Positions 24,017 to 37,025 of a DNA stretch of 64,000 nt are shown in pieces. The stretch is from the NCBI RefSeq assembly GCF_000165425.1, contig NW_001799629.1, forward strand, positions 188,737-252,736, in the 5' to 3' direction. The DNA is from Paramecium tetraurelia (taxonomy: Eukaryota > Ciliophora > Oligohymenophorea > Peniculida > Parameciidae). Position 1 is the first letter of the stretch. Each line of letters begins with the position of its first letter. The translations under genes were made by a program, and so were the position numbers. Under the pieces are notes generated by a model, which saw only the letters and a list, made by a program, of their open reading frames with translations, was not told the origin of the DNA and did not search any database.

Positions 24017-24866
24017 ATGAAACAATAACTAAATTACACGCTTTGGATTAGTTTCCTGGTTTCAACTGTTTTGATCTACCTATTTTTCAGTTCAGGGGAG
24101 TTTAGTTTCATATTAACACTGGCTTGTGGAATACAATGCTTTGGATTTGGATTAGTATTTGTGACAATTTCAATAACCAAAGAGACAAGTGGATTAAGTA
24201 GATAGACCTTTATTTGTTGTGCATAAGCTTTATTGGCTAGATTATTCTCAATTCTGACTTTCGAAGTACATTGATTATGCGTAATTTAGGGTTACTTGCC
24301 TTCAGATGCAACAGGTGATTATGTGTATAGATTATTCGAAATTTTGTCGCTCATCTTTTGCATCTTGACAGCATTCAGCATAAAAAATAACAAATAAGAA
24401 TTGTTCCAATGGTATTATTTCACTCCTGTGATGTTGGTGACTGCCTATTATGTGCATCCAGGATTGAATTCACATTCATTTTGCGATATCTCTTGGGTGT
24501 TTGCTTTGTATATGGAATCATTCGCAATATTGCCACAGATACACCTTTTCACAAAGAGAGGTTAGAATTCAACAATAATATAGAGGGAATAATTGAATAT
24601 CACACATCTAATTTCGTAATCACTCAAGCTCTCAACAAAGTAATCTGCGTGATCTTTTGGTTTTATTCTTATGAGGAACTCAATCGAAGTTCAGATGAGT
24701 CAACCATAAGTGTGGCTCCTTGGTTGAGTGGCTATTTTGTGATGGTGGCTCAAATGATTTCAATTGTAATTAAATTAGTAAAAAATAGATCATCACAGCA
24801 GATTTTGTGTATAAGTATTTGCAAAGCTGGAAACAAGGCATTCCCTTGGTTATGTTACCTTCATGA
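24017..24866 (+). CDS. ERD2/KDEL-receptor-like seven-span protein, 259 aa
   Basis: Introns of 24, 23 and 23 nt give 260 codons. Seven hydrophobic helices are evident. Family hallmarks include GYLPSDATGDYVYRL in a luminal loop, YYFTPVMLVTAYYVHPG, SWVFALYMESFAILPQIHLF and NFVITQALNKVICVIFWFYS. The end ADFVYKYLQSWKQG resembles the cytosolic tail that mediates retrograde sorting. ERD2 proteins retrieve HDEL/KDEL-tagged proteins from Golgi to ER (family knowledge). The ligand-binding arginine and aspartate positions cannot be assigned with certainty, and the N-terminus is longer than in the 212-aa animal receptors, so a divergent paralogue (ER-retention-like) is possible. The third intron (GTAATTAAATTAG...AATAG) was chosen because it restores this tail. 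Confidence 0.82.
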
Positions 24867-24898
24867 TGTAGAAAATAATAAAAAATTACAATATATTA

Positions 24899-26727
24899 TC
24901 ATTTAGTGAACATCATATCCTAAAATTATTGTCTTTTGTTATTAAATTTATCCTATCCTATTGATTCCATATCGAACAACTTAGGTTGTAAATAAGGTTT
25001 AGGAATTACCAATTGGAGTTGCTTTTTGACTGTCTATTTGAATCTTAAAACAGGAGGTTCAGACTATTGTCTAGGTTACATCTTGATATTAGATAGTTTG
25101 TTGACTTTGGCACAAACCTGTTCATCCTCTCCGTGAACATTGATACTTTCAGGTCTCAGGATTTTTTGAAGCTTAGGAAGATTATTAGCAGGAGTATTGG
25201 GTTTGAATGGAGCTCTGACCACATTATTCTTAATCTATTACTGTTATTAAGGAGTTTAGGTATTCTTCTTCTAATTTCGCTTGATGTCTAAAAGATACAT
25301 TAAATTAATACTTGTTCCAGTCCAGCTGTCTTATAGTGATGAAGCAAACTCAATATATTAATCATACTCTTGAGAGTCTTCGAGTGGATAAATCTTAACA
25401 TAATCTCCTAAATGTGAGTTCTCATAGTCATTCCTCTACTATTCCTATTATTTCATTTGTGACATCTTCTCTTCCATTGTCAACTTCACTTTTTTGCCTG
25501 TCAATACTCTCTGCTGGAGAGATTCCTTTCTAGATGCAATTATTTATTCTTTAGCTTTGAGACTGACATTCATTAATTTCAATGTGTCTCTAATAAGATT
25601 TTTCTTAATCATAGAATCAAGGGGAGTATCTGTAGTGAAACTAGGAGTATGATTAACTTCCAACAAGATGGGTTATAGTTTGTGATTCAAAAAGATATCA
25701 AATCCTAAGATTTCAAAACACATATTATTAGCATAATTATCTGGTTGACATGATCTATAATGATGACTCAATATTGGTTGCACAGCACAAAAGGTTTTAA
25801 TAAATATCTCATTCATATCTTACCAGAGTTTCTTAATGTCACGACCTTCCTCTTCTAATTTAGCAAATACTGCCTTAATGGATCTCTTATGTCCAATGTC
25901 CATCCTACTTGCATCTTTATTAAATACGAAATTTGGATTCTCTTTATTAATAGCATAATTGGTTAAATGCATACACATATCATCTAAATTTGATGTATTA
26001 GGGGGAACATATGGTTCAGTGGCAAATCTGACTAAGCCATCTTAATAGACATAGATTCGCATAGGGTCAGTTCCAGCCAATAAAACATAAACTCTCAAAT
26101 CAAATTTCAAACCCTCTATCAGGAATGGCCTGAGTAAATATCTTTATGCTACATAATGATCATTTGGATTGATGTCATTTAGATTTCTGGTCAGGAATAT
26201 CCCTCTCCCTTAACAGCTCGCTTCAGGTTTAATTATGAATGTTCTAGCTTTCCCTTTCACGAATTAGGTTTTGAAGTCACCGTATTCAGCTGGCAATAAC
26301 CAGGTTTGAGGAAAGAATTTGTATTCTTGAGTGAATTGTTTACGCATTTTCATAAGATTTCTTCCGAGATGATTCTTACGAGCAAGAGAATACATTCCTG
26401 GAAAATGATTAATTTTTTGGTAAGCTTAAGATTTATATATAAAAATACGTTGCATTTTCCCAAGAGTCTCAGGTTGAACAGCTGTGTCTGTCCAAAACAT
26501 ATCCCAATTGGTAGCATCAGACTCGTATTGTAAAATCCATTTGAATAGCCTCTTGCCTACAAATTTCACAACATCATATTGAGTATCTAAAATTAGGAAT
26601 CTACTTATTAACCTGATACATTCATTATCAAGGTTGTCTTCTTCTTAGAATTGTTATCTTCAGTCTGACTATCACTATCTTCAAATTCCCCATTAAAGTG
26701 TGGTTCTTTTAGTTATTATTATTTCAT
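24899..26727 (-). CDS. Tubulin polyglutamylase, TTLL6/TTLL13 type, 592 aa
   Basis: ATG at 26727; introns of 26 and 24 nt give 593 codons. The tubulin-tyrosine-ligase-like ATP-grasp core is complete: NWDMFWTD, INHFPGMYSLARKNHLGRN, the ATP-binding FIIKPEASCQGRGIFL, KFDLRVYVLL, CMHLTNYAINK (metal and substrate site), FEILGFDIFLNHKLQPILLE and VNHTPSFTTDTPLD. These match the autonomous glutamylases of the TTLL6/13 group, which carry a basic microtubule-binding region after the core; here the 200 residues after the core are Lys/Gln-rich. The enzyme would add glutamate chains to tubulin tails in cilia and cortex. Divergent from the Rab2-like gene across 10 bp; convergent with the ERD2-like gene (32 bp). 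Confidence 0.92.
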
Positions 26728-26737
26728 ATTAATATAA
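26728..26737. promoter_or_regulatory. 10-bp gap between divergent start codons
   Basis: Ten A/T bases separate the minus-strand ATG of the polyglutamylase from the plus-strand ATG of the Rab2-like GTPase. The Rab start is firmly set by homology; the polyglutamylase N-terminus is variable, and a downstream Met could be used instead. Confidence 0.42.
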
Positions 26738-27494
<757 letters not shown>

Positions 27495-27520
27495 ATCTAA
27501 ATTAAATTATGTCATTTCTC

Positions 27521-28860
27521 TCATTTTAAACGATTACATGCGTCTTATATGGTCTCTGTTGTCTTACAAAATGCCCATCTCACAAATCTAGAACCCAACT
27601 CCTTATTCTCAAAATAAGGAGAACAAGGGATACACACTACTCCAATTTCACATGCCGTATAGTATGCAAAAGCAAAATCTTTAGTTAGTTGATGACCATC
27701 TTAATCATCTTTGAAATATTTCTCAGGTATTTCTACATCACTGATGTCAGTAACTAAAAAGTATCCTCCTTATGGAACCCAACAATGTAAATTCAATCTA
27801 CTCTCAAGTAAACCCTTTAGTAACATAGTTGATTATTCTTCATATAAATCTCTGATTTCTGTAAAGTATTAGCCATCAATAGTTTATTCTAAACATTTTG
27901 CTGTAGCAGTTTATAATACTGGATTCAAACAAAAGTTATGATAGGTTTACGCAGATTTGATTGCTTTGATATATTTTTCATCTCCCATTGCAAATCCAAT
28001 TCTTAATCCTGTAGCTGAGAACATTTTACCAGCACTTGTTACACATACAGTTTTAGATTTTAATTTTGGATGAGTAATACATCTAGGATATGAAAATGGC
28101 TAATAACCACCAAATACAACATGATGATATGCAGCATCTTCGCACACTATTATTTATGGATGTTTTTCTAATATTTCTGCCAATCTATCTAATTCTTCAA
28201 TTGAAAACACTCTAAATAAATAACAATTATTAAATTACTTTCCAATTGGATTTTATGGTGAATTCAAAATTATCATTTTTGTCTTAGCATTTAACTTTTA
28301 TTCAAGATACTCATAGTCCAAATGCCATTCGTCCTCTTTGGAAAATTTAATTTTGCCATTCTCAAATCTGTTCAATATGCTAGCCTTACTATTTAATTGG
28401 CCTGGTTTTAATGGAACTCCAACGTGTTTGGCACCTTGGAATTCAATCAAAGGTCGATAAAAATCTCGATATCTTTTTAATAAATACCAAAAGCAGGGTC
28501 AAAACATATGACTTCATCATTTGGATTAAGCAAAGCCTGGAAAACACATGCTAAAACTGATTGTGCACCAGAACTTGCAACCATCTCTTTTGCACTATCC
28601 ACTTTGACTCCCATGTGCTTTTCAAAAAAGTCAGATGCTGCTTTCATTAATCTCGGGTGACCAGCTGTCATTGTATATTGCAAACTCTCTGTTAAAGCTT
28701 CTTCTGCAATTGCTTGTCTTAAAAATTAAGGTGGTGGGAAATTCGGAAATCCTTATCCCATATTGACGCATGAATTCTTCACAGCCAATTATGTAAACTT
28801 AGCATACATCTATAATTGAAGATAAGGTGCCATACGATCAGCAATAATATTATCTTGCAT
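27521..28860 (-). CDS. Kynurenine/glutamine-type aminotransferase, PLP-dependent class I, 429 aa
   Basis: Fold type I aminotransferase with the landmarks in order: NMGQGFPNFPPP, SSGAQSVLACVFQALLNPND, FDPAFDFYRPL, LNSPQNPIGK, CEDAAYHHVVFGG (cofactor-binding Asp and Tyr), the Schiff-base lysine in TSAGKMFSATGLRIGF (near residue 262) and the substrate-carboxylate Arg in GSRFVRWAF. This spacing matches kynurenine aminotransferase/cysteine-S-conjugate beta-lyase (KYAT1/KYAT3), with glutamine transaminase K activity likely. Introns: 23 nt ending CGAG (an unusual 3' end, but it restores FDPAFDFYRPL) and 27 nt ending TAG; 430 codons in total. No targeting peptide is evident, so it is probably cytosolic. 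Confidence 0.9.
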
Positions 28861-29014
28861 TCTTAAAATTTAATATGATTATAATATAAAATACTAATTA
28901 ATTGTTGTTCAATATTTCATATATCCACTTAAAATTTATGTAGTAATTGATAACATCATTGTTTAATATATAATTATTAGATAATTAATTTTTTGTTTTA
29001 TGTAATCAGATCAC

Positions 29015-29596
29015 TCATTGCAATTCACCACAATCATATATTTCAACCTTTTTTGAAGGTCTTCCTTATTAAGTTCCACAATATTCAATTGCATTTAACA
29101 CTTCTAATCCGGAGGCAACTTTTCCAAAAACTGTATGTTTTCCATTCAACCATGGACATGGGACTGTGGTGATGAAAAATTAAGATCCGTTTGTATTTGG
29201 TCCAGCATTAGCCATTGATAAGAGTCCTGGTGTAGTGTGTTTTAATGTGAAATTTTCATCTGGGAATGTCCTTCCATAAATTGATTCTCCACCTGTGCCA
29301 TTATGATTAGTAAAATCTCCTCCTTAAACCATAAATGATGGAATAATTCTATGGAATGATGAACCCTTATAATGAAGAGTTTTTCCAGATATCTTAGATA
29401 CAGTATCACCAATACACAATTTTCTAAAATTTTCTGCTGTTTTGGGTGTGGCATCTGCGAATAACTAAATTTAAAACATTCAATTTACTTCAAAGATGAT
29501 TCTACCGCTTGGGGCATTATTAATGGAGATATCGAAGAAAACCTTTGGATTTTTAGTTGTGGCAGAAAATGAAAATCTAAATAATTTAGTAAACAT
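29015..29596 (-). CDS. Cyclophilin-type peptidyl-prolyl isomerase, possibly mitochondrial, 185 aa
   Basis: After a 16-residue N-terminal extension ([14 protein letters not shown], basic and hydroxylated, resembling a mitochondrial presequence) the cyclophilin domain begins [17 protein letters not shown]. Catalytic Arg is in [18 protein letters not shown]; other core motifs are [29 protein letters not shown] and [13 protein letters not shown], with the tryptophan that confers cyclosporin binding. One 24-nt intron gives 186 codons. It would speed proline isomerisation in folding; a mitochondrial cyclophilin-D-like role is inference. The 154 bp to the aminotransferase start hold nothing recognisable. 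Confidence 0.92.
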
Positions 29597-30054
29597 TTTT
29601 ATTATTACTAACAAATTTATGTTGTTTTCATAAAATTTTCTCTTATTATTCATTTCTGATCAATATATTAAATATGATTAATGAGTATTAATAATATAGC
29701 TCTCTTGAAACTTGTTATAATTGAATAGAAAATGATTGAATAATAATTTTCATAACCTTGAACAATAATTATCCATAGAAACATATTCATTTTAGAGAAT
29801 TAATAGAAAATATAAAATCTTGTTGATTATAAATATCTAACTATTTTTAGGATTATGTTTATAATGCTGATTCTATGTTGTTTCTATGAATTCTTGAAAT
29901 TTCATAAGCATGATCTCTTAATCTGATAATTCTAGTCTATCAGAGGTGTAGTTTGTATTCTCATTGAATTTTTAATTGGTTTTAGAATTGATTAGAAAGG
30001 AAATTGATTTTCTAAATAATACAGAAATATTTTGTAAATATTAGAATTTCTTAA
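29597..30054. other. A/T-rich intergenic region
   Basis: 458 bp between the divergent cyclophilin and coiled-coil genes. Only short frames and homopolymer tracts; no RNA gene or repeat recognised. It must contain both promoters and is unusually long for this window. Confidence 0.5.
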
Positions 30055-30666
30055 ATGTTATCGAGTAATTTTACATCATACCTAGAGAATGTAGACAAAT
30101 AAATAGCGAATAATGAATTAGATTATGAGTAGGCAACTGAGATGATCTCAAAATTAAATCCATAGAGTTTGATGGAGAGAAAGGAGTTAATGTAAATAAA
30201 AAAAAGAGTGCAATAATTGTAAAAAGACGAAGCCAAAGAAAAAATCAAAGAAAATTTAAATTCGCATATCTTTTTATTAAGAGAACTATTAGAAAAAAGC
30301 AGAAATGTCAATAATTGTGTTGAGAGATATAAATTATTAAGTGAGGCTGAGGAATAAAAAAAGATTACAGAAGCTCTTATTTACACGTTAAATTAATACA
30401 AGGATCACATTAGTTAAAAATTCGTTGGGGATTGCAAAAAGGTAATACTTGAATATGAAGAAGAATTAAGACAATCATTTGTATCTGCAAAAAGAGAGGA
30501 GGCAATCTTCTTGACAAATTAGAAAAGCTTTGCTCAATCTATGTTTGTTAGTGAAATAGAATATGGTGAGAGACCTATTTCATTAACAACGAATAGATCC
30601 ATGAGAGCAAAAATAAAATAATATTTTATTAAAGTATTAGGATGTCTAACTACTTCCAATCATTGA
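30055..30666 (+). CDS. Helical protein with coiled-coil segments, 203 aa
   Basis: A single 204-codon frame without introns. The protein is highly charged and helical (ELMQIKKRVQQLQKDEAKEK; LLRELLEKSRNVNNCVERYK; ILEYEEELRQSFVSAKREEA) with no membrane span or known motif. The last 25 residues after TTNRSMRAKIK are less well supported and could be shortened if an unseen intron exists. No family recognised. Confidence 0.55.
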
Positions 30667-30844
30667 ATAAGATAAGGGTATAAATGTAATTGATTTAATA
30701 TTATCTGTTTAATTATCTTAAAATTTTTAATTCACGAAGAAAATAATTAAGGAAAATGATCTAAAATAATATCTTCTCTGTATTAGTAATAATATATTTG
30801 TTAATAAGTAAAGGAAAGGAAAGTAAAGTTCCTTTTGGCACATA

Positions 30845-30875
30845 TCAATTGTTAATAAGAATTATTAACAATTGA
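30845..30875. repeat. Perfect 14-bp inverted repeat with 3-nt loop
   Basis: TCAATTGTTAATAA (30845-30858) and its exact reverse complement (30862-30875) flank the trinucleotide GAA. It lies in the 377-bp gap between the helical-protein gene and the ankyrin gene, which otherwise holds only A/T-rich sequence. It could be a transcription-end hairpin, a protein-binding palindrome or chance in A/T-rich DNA. Confidence 0.6.
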
Positions 30876-31043
30876 AATATCAGATTCTATTTTTATATCA
30901 AATTGATTGAAATAATATTCTTGTGATTTAGAGTTACTTTTACGTTGTTTTTTGAGTAGTGATGTAATTTGAACATTTTTTGGTAGGTAATGAAAATATT
31001 TTATCGAAAAATGAAATAAATAGTGAGTTAATTATTTTATAAA

Positions 31044-32786
31044 ATGAAAGCACCCACTCACAGGTGCCTACTATCAAGTTTAATAGAGAGTAATGAAAAG
31101 ACTACTCGTTAAGCCAAGACACATGAGTCATTCGAGAGACTGAAGTATTCTTAGCCACAAACTGCAACTCCCAAAACCTAAATGACTAACAGGAAAAGCA
31201 AATAGATGAGTTTAGTGCAAGTTCAGCAACTAATTTAGTAACCTCTTCTGCGAAAGAATCACACAGCATTGTCTGAGGTGCCTCATACTTGGAACACGAG
31301 CAGAAGCATAGAGAAGACAGTGGATTTGCTTGCTATGCCTTAACATAAACGTGTCAAGTGGCTTGAAAAATAAAAATCTTTGCTTGCTTAACAACAACCA
31401 GTAACCGAGCGTGTTTAAACAAGTCGTATTAAACAGATGGCAACAGCTACGAATTATAATAACTTTCTAAAGAAATTCAATGGGGAATAGATGATGCTAA
31501 TAGATAAAACTAAGACAGCAGCAGTGCCAATTTAGAAGGTACAAAATGAAACTTAAGAAAATAAAGAGAGGTAGTTTGTTTTTAAGCAACCGTTGCGTAT
31601 AGTAAAGGGAATGAGTGAACACATGCTTAGAATGAAGAGTATTAGTAGACAACATGAATCAATACGATCTCCTCCAAGAAAACTTTCGAACCCTCGTTAC
31701 GAATTAACTAATGCGAATAGAGTTCGCTTTTCTAAATATTATCAAGATGATAGTTTGAAGGTGTTGAAATCTCAGAAACGAGACCCGAATTTAATATTTA
31801 AGGAGTTGCATATAGAAGATATCCAATATACTGATTTGGACAGAGCATAGAATCATCCCATAAATATTGCCTTATTCAATATGTTAAAAGATGAGGAAAT
31901 CATTCTAAGTAATTTATTGATTGTATTCAGAGTAATAGTAACTTGAGGAGGCAGAAAAATACACTGCTCAAGAATTGATAAAATAGAGATAGGAAATTGA
32001 AAGATTTGATGAACTCACTCGTTAAGAGTATCATCGGAAATGCTACGTAGATTTCAAATCCAAAGCTATTAATTCCAAATATCAATACAAATAAGTCCAT
32101 TTAGATTAGTCCTTATTAGAAGTATTTCCAAAAACTGAGATTGCAAACCCAGAACAATAAAAAAGATTGAGAAGACAAAAAATATTGAACATGATAAAGA
32201 TGCTCTTGTTCAGATTACATGATCTGCATCTCAACCTTGAAGATCTCATTAATCATAGAGTGTACCCTCTCACAGCATATAGTCACGAACGAGCCAAATT
32301 GTTCTTTGATTTAGTAAAATCCAACAAGCTTGAACTAACACATAGGGAGTTGCAAGAGAACAGGTATTTGGTGTATGAATTTGATTCATCCAAATTGACT
32401 CCTCTTCATCATGCAGTCATTCGTAATCATGTTGAGATGGTTGAATTGCTTTTGGAATACCATGCTGATGTGAATCGGAGAGATATTGTACTTATCATTC
32501 TATTATCCAGCTTGGAAGAACTCCACTCTTCTTTGGGATCCGCTCTGGTAACAATGATTGCGTATAGCAACTGCTGTATCATTAAGCAATTCCTTGGTCT
32601 AACAAGAAGAATCAATACGACCTTTATTTGGACATGCTCAACGACAAAGTGAGAGATCAGTACCGTAAGGCTAAAAATGTAATAAATTTATCTTGATTAT
32701 CAAAGTACCATCTCTAAATGCAAATGATGCCTCATACGAAAAGAGCTGCCTTCTGGATGGAGAGAAGATATTATTTTACTTAATGA
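31044..32786 (+). CDS. Ankyrin-repeat protein with basic N-terminus, 556 aa
   Basis: ATG at 31044; introns of 22 (ends TTCAG), 23 (ends TCCAG) and 27 nt (ends CAAAG) give 557 codons. The first 260 residues are basic, Ser/Gln-rich and probably disordered. An ankyrin repeat pair is clear near the C-terminus: KLTPLHHAVIRNHVEMVELL with LEYHADVNRRD, then LGRTPLFFGIRSGN. Between them lie charged helices (LRRQKILNMIKMLLFRLHDL). The last intron was accepted because open coding sequence (RAAFWMERRYYF) continues past an apparent TGA. Ankyrin repeats mediate protein binding; the partner is unknown. Confidence 0.72.
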
Positions 32787-32903
32787 ATAGTATAAATATA
32801 TAAACATTATCTATCTTTATAAATGTTTATGTTATATAAACAGATGAAATTTGATTAGGGTCTTATACTCCTGAATAAATTATACTAAAAATTCTAAACA
32901 CAA

Positions 32904-35847
32904 TCAATGTTTTTTCTTTTGTCTTATCTTCTTATCATGTCTCTAGTGAATTTCCATCTTCTCCTTTCTGTCCTAAGCCAAATTCATATCTCCAGTCTTC
33001 AAAGCAATCAAGTCTTCTCTGTAATTACTATCAGATGCCAGAGGATAATCCTCGTATTTCAACTTATAAGGAAAATGCTTGAACCAATTCAGCACTTCCA
33101 CCCCGTCAATTATCATTCCTGTTGTCCATCTACCAGTTATATTGGACAGCTTATCCTGTTAAGGTAATGCCTTGACTCCTTGATATTTGCGATAGGTTTC
33201 TAGGTTGAATTTTTAAACATCCTTAACAGATCCCTTGATAATATATCCTTCAATGTAATCTTGAGGAGTGACCTTTTTACTAAACATTCCAGGAAAGGCA
33301 TTGACTGTGAGATCACAGAAAATCTTGTTCTCCAAATCAACTAACCATCCAACTCCATTATAATAGAACTGTCTATGTCCGATTGTCATCCCTTGGATAA
33401 CTCCTGGCATCACATTGAATATGATTGATGTGGTATTTGCAAATGTGACTTACAAATACCCATAGTTCTATCCTGTAATTGAATTAGCACTAAAGTTTGC
33501 CTACGATTCCAAATGGCCTGTTAATTTAAAGTTTCTACCAAGCACATACAATCCTAGAACTGGTGGATGATGAGAAATCTGTTCACAACACAATAGATTT
33601 CCATTCATGTAACCCTAAAAGGTTTCTCCCAAAATAGGGTTGAAAGGTTTCTCCATATTTAAAAACATTATATTATAGGCAAGAGAGAATTAAGCTACCA
33701 ATTTCATTTACTCAACTGGGTCCTATAATTCACCTGCCTTTTCTAATAGCCATATATAACCCATACTATAACAAGCTCTCTCCAGATTAGATCTTCTCTC
33801 GAATATATTAACAGGCAAAGAAATGCTAATCAAAGATTTACCCATCAATAAATTGGATCCCAACTTCTTTAGCATAAATGTAATGACTTCTTTCTAGATT
33901 TCAAGTTTCTTTTTATTTATAAATCTCAAACCACCTTTCTCTAGGATTTCCCAATCACTTTGCAATATCACATTTTTATGCTCTGCAGTTTCTGTATAAT
34001 AAATATTATCCGGTTCCAATGGTGTCAATTAATAATTATGAATTGCAGACCAATAGATTATCCCAGGGTTCTTTGATACTAACTCCAACAATTAGAGATA
34101 GTCATTTTTATTAATCAATTCTGGTTCATCATCGAGGATTATTTGAGACTAAAATTATTTGCAATCCACGTCAGACAACGAGGAATCCATCTAGACTTCA
34201 ATCACTCTTTAAGGTTAATATTATTCTATTATCTCTACATTTAGTGGTTCCTTAGTAGCCTCCTCTACTATCTATGGAATTGGAATCTTAAACTGCTTCT
34301 ATATCAAATAAGAATCTAAGTTCTATAATTCTGAGACATAATGTAAAGACAGTTAAGCATCATTTGCATATCCTCCATTCTTAGTTTCTGTTTCCCAAAT
34401 TATCATCACTTATTGTTATTATTATGGAATTACAGCTATTATACTCAATTAAATTTATCCCTCAAATTGATAGCCATTCTATATGTTATTTTGATACGAT
34501 AAACTCTTATCGACAATGAAAAAAGCATCTTTATCTTTGAAAACATATCTTAAATATGTATAAGATCGTTTCAAATAAAGCAAACCGTACTTCTTTCGCA
34601 TCTCAGATATTATCATAGAATTGTTGTTAAGCATAATGTCCAAAATTATAGTCTAGTCTATCTATGTATTCCATTATTTCATGACATCTGGACAAACCAA
34701 GGCTGACACAATTGGTATTATGTTATCACTAGTTATGTTCACAACGCCTTTAATTTTTTCTTACTACGTTTTATGTTGCAATAGTCTAGTATTATAGCAT
34801 AAACCAATACCTCAATTTGTTTTTAAAACTTATTAATTGATATTCTGAATCATCCATCAATCTATCTAATGAGAAGAGCTACTTATTATGTAGTATATTT
34901 TGCAGAAGAGTTGGAACCTTGTTTTCAGATTGGGGCATAATTTATGAAACTTGTTTTACATTTTAGATAGAGATGACAGACACTGATTATTCCTTCTCTA
35001 TTACTTATTACTTCTAATCATTTGACCTTTGAGCACTACTTTCATTTATTGGCTTTGTCACTTAGGATTAGGTTTTGTGATGTGTCTTCAACTTTTCATC
35101 AATCATATTTTAAGGCTTAGATTGTACTATTTCTGAACGCTTTTAAGGATATAAATTTAGTGATTGACTGAAATCTTCAGATTGTCGTTAAAATTATTTT
35201 TATTATCTTTGTTTAATAATATTATTATCATACTTTATTTTTTTTAATTAGTCATCATCAATAAATGCACAACATTGTCTCAAATAATTAAACCATCTTT
35301 CTGCTTATTAGAAATCCTCACTTCCAAACAAGAATGTCTCCTTTCCACACAGCTAAAAGCAATACTTGGTCTTCATCGATTCACACCTTTATAAATATGA
35401 GAATAATAATACCATTTTAGAGAAAAATCTTACAGTGGCAATTACTTGTCTCTCTTCTTGGGATCATTCCTAGATATCATGAGTTTACGATCCATCATAT
35501 TTAACTTTAATATCTTATTATTCCAAAACCACCCTGACTTTTTTTTCATTTCAAGACGACCCTATACTTCATCTTCAGAATAGATAAATGAGTTCACGAT
35601 GTCGATATACATTCGAAATTTAACAGGAATCGATGGATTAATTAATTAATGAATCTCTTCTTCGGACAATAACTCCGCTTTCCCAAACTTGTGATTGTCG
35701 ATTGATGCTTATAGAACTTGCAATTTTTGTTACACCTTCGCTGGCACTCTATCAGGGTAGTCTAATTTATTCATGCACTCTACTTTAGATGAATCTCTGC
35801 AGCTTTTTTACACAATCAATATATTATTTTTGAACCTTCTCTTCCAT
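32904..35847 (-). CDS. PH-domain oxysterol-binding-protein-related lipid transfer protein, 957 aa
   Basis: A PH-like domain near residues 105-185 (SGWFWNNKILKLNMMDRKLM, then a FLFGSEDFQQAERWFNYL helix) is followed by a Gln/Ser-rich linker and a C-terminal OSBP-related domain. The ORD fingerprint EQISHHPPV is intact (around residue 730), preceded by NPILGETFQG and followed by NYGYLQVTFANTTSI and GMTIGHRQFYYNG. The C-terminus is very basic (KKIRQKKKH). Such proteins exchange sterols or phosphoinositides at membrane contact sites. Introns of 26 and 25 nt are firm; a 19-nt intron near the start (ends GAG) is needed to join MEEKVQKQYID to the body. If rejected, translation may start at a Met about 12 codons later. 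Total 958 codons. Confidence 0.88.
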
Positions 35848-37025
35848 TATATAATTAAGAATAAATAAATAAATAACAAGGAATTCTATAAATTTATATC
35901 ATATATGTCCTTTACTTAAATTCTTAACAATTGCTATTCCTCTTCACCCAATAATTATATATTGATTCTACAAGAAAATATCAATATCTATCAATAACTC
36001 ATCTATAATATTTATTATGTTTCTTAAAGAATATAAAAATTCTCCATTTTTATTTATAAATTTCAATCTAATAATATGTTAATTTCACATCAAATCAATA
36101 CTTGAGCTAGTCATGGACTTAACACCTATTTATTATATTTATTTCATATGTTTTAAAATTATTTTGAGTGGAATAAAATATATTAATTAAATTCCAATCT
36201 GATTTACATGAATATTTATATTGAAAAAATCAATATTTATTTTGGACTTTTAAAGACGAACAGCCAATGTTCATAATCTTTAATTTGACCCTTCTATCTA
36301 GGTTTTGGTGAATAAAATTCAATAAAATTTCAATGGTAACTAAATTACTTCTAATTAAGAGGGGTAAGTTTAATTTTTATTTAAAAATTATTAATATTCA
36401 TCTTAATAAATTTTAATAAAAATTTCTCTATTAATATTATCAAAATTATTATGTGTATTCGATAAATAGCAAATTAAAGGAGCTCAAATAGTCTAAACGA
36501 ACTACTGACATCAAGTTGCATTTTATTAAATATGATTATATCTATTCGAAGTGGCAAAGGAAAATTAAATACTAATAATTACATAATGTTATAAAAAGTA
36601 TTCGATCCTCTTAACAAATAATTTTTTTGATGATGTAAAACTAAATTTTTTTAAAAAGTCTATTATAAAACATTATATACTGTTTAATATATAAAACTTT
36701 ATAATAATTATTTATTTTATTCTGCTAATAAATGAAGTACTGCAAAGCTTAATCAATTTTCACCAAAAAAATAAGTTTCATCTTTTGAGTCAAACATTAT
36801 TTTATGTGGTAAGTTTATCCAACCTTAATGTTTTTAAATTAATTAACTGCGCAGTACTAAAATTATTGGTATGTAATAAATTTGGTATTAAGTGATTAGG
36901 TATAAAATATAAGAAGTTTATATATAATAAATATCATTTGTTTTACTAGTCTTAAATAATACTTGGCAAATCTTCTTAGAGCAAATTAAAATAAGAAAAG
37001 TAATCGTTGAATACAAATATATTTA
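35848..37025. other. Longest intergenic region, with a possible coding remnant
   Basis: About 1.2 kb, very A/T-rich. At roughly 36,460-36,630 the plus strand has overlapping short frames with protein-like composition (for example DIKLHFIKYDYIYSKWQRK), but no start, no consistent splice and no extension. This is at best a remnant of a lost gene. The remainder shows only homopolymer runs and short direct A/T repeats. Confidence 0.35.

Noticed and set aside
32427-32615. Minus-strand frame across the ankyrin region
   Set aside because: The plus strand carries clear ankyrin repeats with matching introns; the reverse frame is a shadow.
35848-37025. A hidden gene in the 1.2-kb gap
   Set aside because: Short frames near 36,460-36,630 look partly coding but lack a start, an end and consistent splicing, so no CDS is called.
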